Below are positions 38,938 to 46,543 of a DNA stretch of 64,000 bases, piece after piece (position 1 is the stretch's first letter; every line of letters begins with the position of its first letter). The translations under genes and the position numbers were made by a program. This DNA comes from CABRXV01 sp900754955. GTDB taxonomy: Bacteria; Actinomycetota; Coriobacteriia; Coriobacteriales; Eggerthellaceae. Where the stretch lies: the NCBI GenBank assembly GCA_902475005.1, contig CABRXV010000001.1, positions 1-64,000 of the forward strand, given 5' to 3'. The notes below the pieces were generated by a model, which was given only the letters and a program-made list of their open reading frames with translations, ran no database searches and had not been told where the DNA came from.

Positions 38938-39074
38938 TTTAGGCTTCGTTCGAGACAACCTGCCGCGGCTTGCTGCATTCCGTGCATAGCGCGACGCGAA
39001 TGCTTCGTGCGCAGGTGTCGAACGATATCAAACGACCTGCTCCTCTGGCGCTATTCGCCATCGCGAAGCATCAC

Positions 39075-39130
39075 ATTTGATGTCAAACAACCTGCCCATT
39101 TGACGTCCATTAGACATCCATTCGACGCCA
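39075..39130. repeat. 11-bp direct repeats in the LysR/ligase divergent gap
   Basis: ATTTGACGTCC, ATTAGACATCC and ATTCGACGCCA are contiguous at 39098-39130 with exact 11-bp period. A fourth copy, ATTTGATGTCA, lies 23 bp upstream. Helical phasing suggests a protein-binding array ~280 bp before the ligase gene. Otherwise 38601-39411 holds two parS sites, short AAACRACCTG repeats and no gene. Confidence 0.45.
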
Positions 39131-39411
39131 TGAAGCATCCTGACGACAAAACGACCTGTCCGCCTGCCCGCCTGTCCGCTTGCCACCCGGATTGTACGCC
39201 CCGCCGCCTCGATTGCTCATAGCGTTCGTAAAATACACAAACTGAACTATCGCTTCAGCAGATAACAATGCATCGAAACATCGAATGGCGAAACCTGTTG
39301 TTTCCGCAGGTGATACGTGATTTGATACTAACTGCTGCAGGCGCGGTTCCGTAACTCGGCCGAACAACGGGGAACCGCCGCCCGCGAACCGCATCAGACG
39401 AAGGAGAACTC

Positions 39412-40749
39412 ATGGCGAAAGACATTCCCTACGATCAGAAATACTACGATCCCGAAATCGAATGCATGCCGCGTCCCGAGTTGGAGGCCATGCAGCTCGA
39501 GCGTTTGCAGGCGATGGTCAAGTACGCCTATGAGAACACCGTGTACTACAAGCGCTCCTTCGACGAGGCGGGCGTGAAGCCCGAGGACATCAAAACGCTC
39601 GCTGACATCGAGAAGTTCCCGTTCATCGACAAGAAGACCGAGCGCGAGACGCAGCACGTCGGCAGCTTCTTCGGTGAGATGTGCTCGGTGCCCGAGGAAG
39701 AGGTCATCTTCATGGCCACTTCGTCGGGTTCGACGGGCGTTCCCACGGTAAGCCCCTTCACGCAGGAGGACTTCGACCTTTGGCAGGATACCGAAGCGCG
39801 CCTGTTCTGGCAGGCGGGCATGCGTCCGAACGACCGCTATGTGCACGGTCTCAACTTCGCGCTGTACGTCGGCGGCCCCGACGTGATCGGCGCGCAGCGT
39901 CTCGGCGCACTCGCCATCTGGGTGGGCGCCGTGCCGAGCGACCGTCTGCTCTTCGTACTCAAGCAGTACCAGCCGACGATCATCTGGACGTCGCCGTCAT
40001 ACGCGTGGACGCTCGGCGAGAAGGCGAAGGAGAAGGGTTACGACCCCAAGACCGACTTCGCCATCCACACGATCATCGTAGCAGGCGAGCCAGGCGGCTC
40101 CATCAAGTCGACGCGTGAGTCGATCGAGGAGCTGTGGGGCGCGAAGGTGGTCGACTTCTTCGGCCTCTCCGACATCTACGGCGCCTGCGCGGCCATGTGC
40201 GAGGCGAAGGACGGCCTGCACATCGTGGAGGACCAGATCCTCGTTGAGACGGTTGACCCCAACACGGGTGACGTGCTCGAACCCGGCGAGGTGGGCGAGC
40301 TCGTGTACACCACCCTCATGAAGAAAGCGCGCCCGATGATCCGCTTCCGCACGGGCGACATCGGCTACGTCAGCACCGAGAAGTGCACCTGCGGCCGCAC
40401 CCTTGCGCGCATCCACGTGACGGGCCGCAAGGACGAGATGTTCATCGTCGGCGCCGTGAACGTGTTCCCGAGCGACATCGAGTACGTTGTGCGCGGCGAG
40501 AAGGGCCTGACGGGCGAGTACTCCATCCGCGTGTACGATCAGAACTTCACGACGAAGTACGAGGTGTCGGTCGAGCGCGCGCAGAACTCCGAGGAGCCCT
40601 ACGACGAGGTGGCGCGCCGCGTTGAGAACGCGCTCAAGACGCACACGGGCGTGCGTCCTGCGAAGGTTATCGTCTATGATGCGGGTAAGCTCGGTACGTC
40701 GAGCGAGCACAAGGCGTCGCGTTTTATCGATGAGCGTACGAAGGCATAG
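39412..40749 (+). CDS. Phenylacetate--CoA ligase-like (PaaK family) enzyme
   Basis: 445 aa, adenylate-forming enzyme. The N-terminal YYDPEIECMPRPELEAMQLERL and the P-loop TSSGSTGVPT match PaaK (usual SSGTTGKPT). The acid-CoA ligase core holds RFRTGDIGY. The C-terminal domain has GRKDEMFIVGAVNVFPSDIE, and a CTCGR Cys motif lies before it. Known reaction: arylacetate + ATP + CoA to arylacetyl-CoA; the aryl substrate is inferred. AAGGAGAACTC precedes the ATG. It leads a cluster with a LysR effector-domain protein and a 2-oxoacid oxidoreductase, consistent with aromatic amino acid catabolism. Confidence 0.88.
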   Translation: MAKDIPYDQKYYDPEIECMPRPELEAMQLERLQAMVKYAYENTVYYKRSFDEAGVKPEDIKTLADIEKFPFIDKKTERETQHVGSFFGEMCSVPEEEVIFMATSSGSTGVPTVSPFTQEDFDLWQDTEARLFWQAGMRPNDRYVHGLNFALYVGGPDVIGAQRLGALAIWVGAVPSDRLLFVLKQYQPTIIWTSPSYAWTLGEKAKEKGYDPKTDFAIHTIIVAGEPGGSIKSTRESIEELWGAKVVDFFGLSDIYGACAAMCEAKDGLHIVEDQILVETVDPNTGDVLEPGEVGELVYTTLMKKARPMIRFRTGDIGYVSTEKCTCGRTLARIHVTGRKDEMFIVGAVNVFPSDIEYVVRGEKGLTGEYSIRVYDQNFTTKYEVSVERAQNSEEPYDEVARRVENALKTHTGVRPAKVIVYDAGKLGTSSEHKASRFIDERTKA

Positions 40750-40761
40750 GAAGAGGGCATC

Positions 40762-41415
40762 ATGAGCAAGACGTTTTCCGTTTCGGGTCAGCATTATCTG
40801 TTCGATGTTCAGACGTTCGCGCAGGTCGTTTTGTCGGCGGGCGGCGATGCCTACCACTACACGCTGTACGACCGCACCACACAGGGCGTCATCGACGACG
40901 TGGTGAACGGCACGAGCGACCTCGGGGTGATCTTCCAAACTTCGGAAACGGCCGACGAGTTGAACAAGGTGATCGAGGAGGCGGGCTGCGAGTTCCACGA
41001 GCTCATCCGCTCGGCTCCGCGCATCGCGCTGCCGAAGAGCCACCCGATGGGCAACGCGGCAAGCCTGTCGCTCGACGACATGGCCGATTACCCGTACGTG
41101 TACTTCAACCAGGGTGAAGACGCGCCCGACTACTTCTACGAGGAAGCACTCGCCACGGTGCCGCGCCAGAAGACGATCGCCTGCACCGACCGCGCCTCGC
41201 TGAGCGAGCTCATCATCGCGCTCAACGGCTACACGGTGACGAGCGGCATCCTCGTGGGCATCTCCGACGGCGCGGGCCTCAACACCATTCCGCTTGAGAC
41301 CGACGTCGACCTGCGCCTCGGCTACATCACGCGCAAGGGCGCCGAGCTGAGCAGCCTCGAGCAGCGTTTCGTGGAAAAGCTCGAGGTGAACCTGGAGAAG
41401 TACGCGCGATTCTAG
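40762..41415 (+). CDS. Stand-alone LysR-type effector-binding domain (no helix-turn-helix)
   Basis: 217 aa. The whole protein corresponds to the effector domain of LysR regulators (SGQHYLFDVQTFAQVVL, IALPKSHPMGNAASLSLDDMADYP, GYTVTSGILVGISDGAGL). It aligns across its length with the C-terminal part of the LysR protein encoded at 37620-38600 but lacks a DNA-binding domain. There is no signal peptide, so it is cytoplasmic. AGAGGGCATC precedes the ATG, 12 bp after the ligase gene. It may bind the pathway's ligand as a sensor, chaperone or modulator of the LysR protein; this is not shown by sequence. Confidence 0.82.
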   Translation: MSKTFSVSGQHYLFDVQTFAQVVLSAGGDAYHYTLYDRTTQGVIDDVVNGTSDLGVIFQTSETADELNKVIEEAGCEFHELIRSAPRIALPKSHPMGNAASLSLDDMADYPYVYFNQGEDAPDYFYEEALATVPRQKTIACTDRASLSELIIALNGYTVTSGILVGISDGAGLNTIPLETDVDLRLGYITRKGAELSSLEQRFVEKLEVNLEKYARF

Positions 41416-41721
41416 GGGTACGCCTGCGTGTCGCGCAGTGCGATTCGCGCGACGCGGCTCGCCCGCCGCGGCAGCAGCGACTTATGGCGTAGCGTGCGCC
41501 GTCTACCGCGCGAAATCATACGAACGCGTTGATGCAAGCGCATGTTCGTCGCGGAAAGGGCTGCGGCGTTCATGCGCTTGCTGTTATGATCGAACGGATG
41601 CTGCACGGTGCCGCGATGCATCAGCGCGCGGAAACATCTCGCGTCGCGCGCGCCTGGTGGATGCAGGCGCGAGATGCCGCGCAAAAACCGTACAGACAAG
41701 CCGACGAACGAAGGAGCGGTG
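41416..41721. other. Gene-free gap before the oxidoreductase genes
   Basis: 306 bp of GC-rich sequence without a credible reading frame. TGTTATGATC near 41580 could be a -10 region for the following genes. No clear hairpin terminator is seen. Confidence 0.3.
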
Positions 41722-42792
41722 ATGATAGAGATACTGTGGCACGGCCGCGGCGGGCAGGGGGCGTTCACCGCAGCGCGCCTGCTGGGTGCCGCTGCCTCCA
41801 TGGAGGTGGGGGCCTACGCGCTGGCGTTTCCCTCGTTCGGGCCTGAGCGCCGCGGGGCGCCCGTGCGCGCGTTCACGAAGATCGCGAACGAACCGATTGG
41901 AGACCGCAGCGCCATCGAGCATGCTGACTTCGTCGTGTATCTCGACGACACGCTGCTCGGCGACAGCTGGGCCGCCGAGCTCAAGCCAGGCGGACGCGTC
42001 CTTGTGAACAGCGTGCGCACGTTCGACGACCGGCGCATCATCGCGATCGACGCGAACGGTCTGTCGGAGGAGGTACTCGGCCGCCCCATTCCGAACACGG
42101 TATTTCTCGGCATGCTGTCGGCGCTGTGCGAGAGCGTGTCGGAAAACGACGTGATCGAGGCGATTCGCCAGTACATGCCGCCGAAGCTTCACGAGAAGAA
42201 CGAACGCATCGTGGCGGCGGCGCACAGTCGCATGCTCGATCGGCTCGCCGAGGAAGAGGCATTCGCAGCCGATGCGCCCGCTGGCGCGGCGCCCGCGGCG
42301 GTTCTGGGTCCCGCATCCGACGGGAGTTCCGCGTCGGCCAACTCTGCCGCTGCGGACGAGGGAGCTTCCGATGTCGCGCCCGAGACCAGCAACCCCGCCT
42401 CCGCCTCCACCCCCGCGGAGTTCCGCGCCGTGGCGCCGACCAGCTGCCCCGACCGATGGCGCGAGCGCACGCCGCGCCTGCGATCCGACTTCCTGGTCGC
42501 GCCCACATCCGACCCTGCGGTGTTCGCGAAAAGCCCATCCTACCTGGGCGGACACCTCGTATCCAAGAACGCGGGCTGGCGCAACGAGCGGCCCGTGCTC
42601 GATCTGGACACGTGCACGGGGTGCCTCCAGTGCTACCTCTACTGCCCTGACGGCGCAATCTACCGCCGCGGCGTCGCAGCAGAGCCGCTCGCCATCGACT
42701 ACGACTTCTGCAAGGGCTGCGGCATCTGCGCGAAGGCGTGCAGGTTCGGCGCCATCGGCATGATTCCCGAAAGCGAGGCGATCACGCGATGA
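41722..42792 (+). CDS. 2-oxoacid:ferredoxin oxidoreductase, fused gamma-delta subunit
   Basis: 356 aa. Residues 1-180 are the gamma domain (MIEILWHGRGGQGAFTAARLL, AFPSFGPERRGAPV). Residues ~180-260 are an Ala/Ser/Pro linker. Residues ~260-356 are the delta domain with two [4Fe-4S] motifs (CTGCLQCYLYCPDG and CKGCGICAKACRFG). With alpha and beta it oxidatively decarboxylates a 2-oxoacid to acyl-CoA and reduces ferredoxin. GAAGGAGCGGTG precedes ATG 41722. Its TGA overlaps the alpha-subunit ATG (ATGA). Neighbouring PaaK-like ligase favours an aryl-pyruvate or branched-chain substrate over pyruvate. Confidence 0.88.
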   Translation: MIEILWHGRGGQGAFTAARLLGAAASMEVGAYALAFPSFGPERRGAPVRAFTKIANEPIGDRSAIEHADFVVYLDDTLLGDSWAAELKPGGRVLVNSVRTFDDRRIIAIDANGLSEEVLGRPIPNTVFLGMLSALCESVSENDVIEAIRQYMPPKLHEKNERIVAAAHSRMLDRLAEEEAFAADAPAGAAPAAVLGPASDGSSASANSAAADEGASDVAPETSNPASASTPAEFRAVAPTSCPDRWRERTPRLRSDFLVAPTSDPAVFAKSPSYLGGHLVSKNAGWRNERPVLDLDTCTGCLQCYLYCPDGAIYRRGVAAEPLAIDYDFCKGCGICAKACRFGAIGMIPESEAITR

Positions 42793-44060
42793 AGCGATTT
42801 CTCTCAGGTGACGAGGCGTTCGCCGAGGGCGTGCGCCTGGCGCGCCCCCAGGTGATCTCGGCGTATCCCATCACGCCGCAGACCGTGGTGGTCGAGCGGC
42901 TGTCGGAAATGGTGGAATCGGGCGCGCTCGAGGCCGAATACATCCACGTCGAATCCGAGCATTCGGCGCTCTCGGCGGCGCTCGGCGCGTCGGCGGCCGG
43001 CGCGCGCACGCTCACGGCCACGTCGAGTCAGGGTCTGCTGTACATGGCCGAGGTGCTCACCTACGCCGCGGGAGGTCGTTTCCCCATCGTGATGATGAAC
43101 GCCAATCGTTCCACGGCGCTGCCCTGGAACATCTACGGCGACCAGCGCGATTCGCTCTCGCTGCTCGACCACGGCTGGATCCAGGTGTACGCGCAGGACA
43201 ATCAGGAGGCGCTCGACCTCGCGCTCATGGCCTACGCGGTGGCGGAGGACCCGCACGTGAACACACCTGTGATGGTGAACCTCGACGGTTTCGCGCTCAC
43301 GCACACCTACGAGAGCGTCGATGTGCCGACCGACGCCGCTGCGGCCACGTTCCTTCCGCACAACAACCTGATGAACAAGTTCGAGTTCGACGAATACAGT
43401 ACCACCGTGAACATGGGATATTCGGCGGGTCCCACGTACAACCGCTTCTTTAAGTACCGCGAGCATGAGGGGATGCTCGCCGCCGCAGGGGTGATCGACG
43501 AGGTGGAGGGCCGCTTCGCCGCGCAATTCGGCCGCAGCTACCCCGGTCTCATCGAGTGCTACCGCACCGATGACGCCGACGCGGTGCTCGTGACGCTCGG
43601 CTCGGTTGCGGGCCTGGCGCGCCAAACGGTCGATCGCCTGCGCGCGGAAGGCAAGCGCGTGGGCCTCGTGCGCATCCGCTACATGCGTCCGTTCCCTGCC
43701 GAGCAGCTTGCCGCAGCACTCGCGGGTGCGCGGGCCATCGGCGTGCTCGAGAAGGACATCTCGTTCGGCTACGAGGGCACGGTGTACACGAACGTGAACT
43801 CAGCGCTGCATCAGGCGAACGTTGCGGCGCCGACATACAACTACATCGGCGGCCTCGGCGGCGACGACATCACCGTCGAGCAGATGGACCAGGTGTTCGG
43901 CGAGCTGATCGACGTGGCGGAAGGACGCGGCGCAGCAGAAGGCGAGCGCGTGTCCGCCGTGGCGACCGCGCCCGATCGCGGCGCGTTCCTCTGCGTCGGG
44001 CGGCGGGTTCGGTTCCTCAACATCAGCGCGGAGGAAGGGCGTGACATCCTATGGCAGTAA
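42789..44060 (+). CDS. 2-oxoacid:ferredoxin oxidoreductase subunit alpha
   Basis: 423 aa. MKRFLSGDEAFAEGVRLARPQVISAYPITPQTVVVERL (in parts) is the PorA/VorA pyrimidine-binding domain. AVVTLGS-like segment AVLVTLGSVAGLARQTVDRLR and the CoA-binding domain II follow. ATG at 42789 overlaps the preceding stop; its own end overlaps the beta gene by 10 nt, so the three genes form a tightly coupled unit. No pyruvate-specific signature is decisive, so the gene is left without a symbol. Confidence 0.9.
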   Translation: MKRFLSGDEAFAEGVRLARPQVISAYPITPQTVVVERLSEMVESGALEAEYIHVESEHSALSAALGASAAGARTLTATSSQGLLYMAEVLTYAAGGRFPIVMMNANRSTALPWNIYGDQRDSLSLLDHGWIQVYAQDNQEALDLALMAYAVAEDPHVNTPVMVNLDGFALTHTYESVDVPTDAAAATFLPHNNLMNKFEFDEYSTTVNMGYSAGPTYNRFFKYREHEGMLAAAGVIDEVEGRFAAQFGRSYPGLIECYRTDDADAVLVTLGSVAGLARQTVDRLRAEGKRVGLVRIRYMRPFPAEQLAAALAGARAIGVLEKDISFGYEGTVYTNVNSALHQANVAAPTYNYIGGLGGDDITVEQMDQVFGELIDVAEGRGAAEGERVSAVATAPDRGAFLCVGRRVRFLNISAEEGRDILWQ

Positions 44061-44971
44061 ACGTGAAGAACATGCCCGACGACGAGTTCTTCTTCGGGCA
44101 TAAGGCGTGCGCGGGCTGCGGCGGATCGCTCGCCGTGCGCGCGGCGCTCAAAGTACTCGGCCCGAACGCCGTCTGCGCGCTGCCGGCGGGCTGCATGAGC
44201 GCCGTCGGGTTCAACTTCCCCCAGCTCTGCTTCTCCACCAACGCGATCATCACGCCGTTCGCGGCCACCGCGTCGGTGCTCTCGGGCATCGAGGCGGGCC
44301 TGCGCGCCCGCGGCGTCAAGCCCGACGACTGCACGGTGGTGGGTTTCGCGGGCGACGGCGGCACGGCCGACATCGGCCTGCAGGCGCTGTCGGGCGCGAT
44401 TGATCGCAACGACGACATCCTCTACATCTGCTACGACAACGAGGCGTACATGAACACGGGCATCCAGAAGAGCTCGCTCACCCCGTTCGGCGCCAAGACC
44501 ACCACCACGCCTGCGGGTCGCAACGCGCACGGCTGCCTCACGCAGAAGAAGAACATGTTCGAGATCGTGGCCGCCCACGGGATCCCCTACGCCGCCACCG
44601 CGTCGATCGGGTATCTGCCTGATTACATGCGGAAAGTGGAGAAGGCGGCGTCGATCAAGGGCACCAAGTACATCCATGTGATCGCGCCCTGCCCGACGGG
44701 CTGGGGCTGCGGCGTCGACGAGACGGTGGAGCTCGCGAAAGAGGTGGTCGATTGCGGGCTGTGGTACCTCGCCGAGTACGAGGGCCCCGCGCTGGCGGAA
44801 GGCTGCCCCAGCGGTCGCGTCACGCTCAACCGCAATCCCAAGCAGTTCGCGAGCGTTGAGGACTACCTGCGTCGTCAGGGTCGTTTCCGCGCGCTCGACG
44901 ACGACGAGATCGCGTCGGTGATTGCGGGACGCGATGCGAAGTGGGAGTACCTGCGCTCGGTGGCGCAGTAG
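44051..44971 (+). CDS. 2-oxoacid:ferredoxin oxidoreductase subunit beta
   Basis: 306 aa. Thiamine diphosphate-binding subunit. GHKACAGCGGSLAVRAAL supplies Fe-S cysteines. The ThDP/Mg motif GFAGDGGTADIGLQAL...NDDILYICYDNEAYMNTG (in parts) is complete, and Cys in CMSAVGFNFP is also typical. It functions with the fused gamma-delta and alpha subunits. It overlaps alpha by 10 nt. It is the last gene of the cluster; no strong terminator is seen before the asparaginase gene. Confidence 0.92.
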   Translation: MAVNVKNMPDDEFFFGHKACAGCGGSLAVRAALKVLGPNAVCALPAGCMSAVGFNFPQLCFSTNAIITPFAATASVLSGIEAGLRARGVKPDDCTVVGFAGDGGTADIGLQALSGAIDRNDDILYICYDNEAYMNTGIQKSSLTPFGAKTTTTPAGRNAHGCLTQKKNMFEIVAAHGIPYAATASIGYLPDYMRKVEKAASIKGTKYIHVIAPCPTGWGCGVDETVELAKEVVDCGLWYLAEYEGPALAEGCPSGRVTLNRNPKQFASVEDYLRRQGRFRALDDDEIASVIAGRDAKWEYLRSVAQ

Positions 44972-45122
44972 CGCGCCGCGCGATGGGGGAGACGCGCTCG
45001 ACGCGGGTCGTGAGGAGCGCGAAGCGGCGCTCGAGATTGCGCAATCGCTCATAGGCGGCAAGATGGATAATGCTCGCTGACAGAACCGATCTGCGGGAAG
45101 AGCGGAGAAGACGGAGGCTTCC

Positions 45123-46289
45123 ATGAGCACGGCGAACACGATGCGGCAGAGCACTGGCGAGAGCGGCGAAGCGGGGAAGGATCGTCGTGAGGGTCGGCTT
45201 CCGCGCATTCTCATCATCGCGACGGGCGGCACGATCGCGTCGACCGATGAAGGCGACGGGCTGACGCCCACGCTGTCGGGGGAGGATCTTGTGGCGTTCG
45301 TGCCCGAGCTCGCGCGCATTGCGCAGATCGATGTGGTGCAGCCGATGAACCTCGACAGCACGAATGTGGCGCCCGACGATTGGCTGCGCATGGTGCGCAT
45401 CGTGCGCGAGAGCTACGACGCGTACGACGGCTTCGTGCTCACCCACGGCACCGACACGATGGCGTACACGGCGGCGGGGCTCGCATACCTCATCCAGAAC
45501 AGCTCGAAGCCCATTGTGCTTACGGGCTCGCAGCTCTCGATGGCTGATCCTGCAACCGACGCCAAGCGCAACCTGCGCGATGCCGTGCGCTACGCCGCCG
45601 ATCCCGCTGCGCACGGGGTGGTTGTGGTGTTCTGCGGCAAAGTGATCGAGGGCACCCGCGCCCGCAAGCGGCGTACGCGCAGCTTCGACGCGTTCGAGTC
45701 GGTCAACGTGCCGCCGCTGCGCGTGCTGAATGACGGCGATGGGGAAAGCGAGGCCCATGCAGATGCACCGGCGGGCGCAGGTGAGCGAGCGGGCGCGCCG
45801 GCGGCGGAATCGGACGTGCCAGGTGGTGCTTTCGACGCCTCTGCGCAGCGCGTTGCGGACATTCCCGACGGCCCGACTTTCTACGACCAGTTGAATCAGC
45901 GCGTGTTCGTGCTCAAACTTGTGCCGGGGCTCAGCCAGCATGTGTTCGCCGCTCTCGCTGACGACTACGATGCGCTCATCATCGAGGCGTTCGGTCTCGG
46001 CGGCATTCCCGATCAGCGCCCCAACACGCTGAGCGGCGTGGTTGACGTTTGGCTTGATGCGGGTAAGAGCATCGTGATCACCACGCAGGTTCCTGAGGAG
46101 GGGAGCGACCCCACGGTGTACGAGGTGGGGCGCACCTTCGCGCAGAAGGGCGGCGTGCTGCTCGCAGGCGATATGACGACGGAGGCGGCGTTCGCCAAGA
46201 TGATGTGGGTGCGCGCCCAAACGAGCGACCCCGCTTGCATTCGCGAGCTGTTCTATCGCCCCGTGCAGCATGACCGCATCGTCGAGTGA
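45123..46289 (+). CDS. ansA: L-asparaginase
   Basis: 388 aa. Hydrolyses L-asparagine to aspartate and ammonia. First catalytic Thr is in IIATGGTIAST, second in LTHGTDTMAYTAAGLAYL. SSKPIVLTGSQ and the C-terminal domain (DALIIEAFGLGGIPDQ, TQVPEEGSDPTVYEVGR) are in order. There is no signal peptide, so it is cytoplasmic. Residues ~205-245 form an unusual Ala/Gly/Glu-rich insertion (GDGESEAHADAPAGAGERAG) between the N-domain and the rest, extending the usual ~330 aa. It has a weak ribosome-binding site (GGAGGCTTCC). Confidence 0.92.
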   Translation: MSTANTMRQSTGESGEAGKDRREGRLPRILIIATGGTIASTDEGDGLTPTLSGEDLVAFVPELARIAQIDVVQPMNLDSTNVAPDDWLRMVRIVRESYDAYDGFVLTHGTDTMAYTAAGLAYLIQNSSKPIVLTGSQLSMADPATDAKRNLRDAVRYAADPAAHGVVVVFCGKVIEGTRARKRRTRSFDAFESVNVPPLRVLNDGDGESEAHADAPAGAGERAGAPAAESDVPGGAFDASAQRVADIPDGPTFYDQLNQRVFVLKLVPGLSQHVFAALADDYDALIIEAFGLGGIPDQRPNTLSGVVDVWLDAGKSIVITTQVPEEGSDPTVYEVGRTFAQKGGVLLAGDMTTEAAFAKMMWVRAQTSDPACIRELFYRPVQHDRIVE

Positions 46290-46433
46290 CAGACGGACGG
46301 GGCTGGTGACAAGCGGACAGGGCTGACCCCACTGCTGTCCACTCGCCACCGCGAATAGGCAGTTTCGGGCGCGGTCTTGCCCTGTGCCGGCAAAATTTAT
46401 GCGCGTGTAACTGGAACTTCTCCGGAAAGTCTC

Positions 46434-46439
46434 TATAAT
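46434..46439 (+). promoter_or_regulatory. cydAB promoter -10
   Basis: Perfect TATAAT 104 bp before cydA; the -35 candidate TGGAAC (17 bp upstream) is weak, as expected for an activated promoter. Confidence 0.6.
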
Positions 46440-46445
46440 GTGACT

Positions 46446-46461
46446 CAAATGATAGCATTTG
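46446..46461. promoter_or_regulatory. Candidate operator in the cydAB promoter
   Basis: CAAATG-ATAG-CATTTG, perfect 6-bp arms, starting 6 bp after the -10, thus over the transcription start. A repressor site is likely by position. It does not match the FNR consensus. Confidence 0.5.
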
Positions 46462-46543
46462 CTGCGAGCTGGCGAGCGATGTCGGAGCAAGCGCTATTGC
46501 CGCCAGACGGCGTCCGCCGTCGCATGATGTGAGGAGGGGGACC

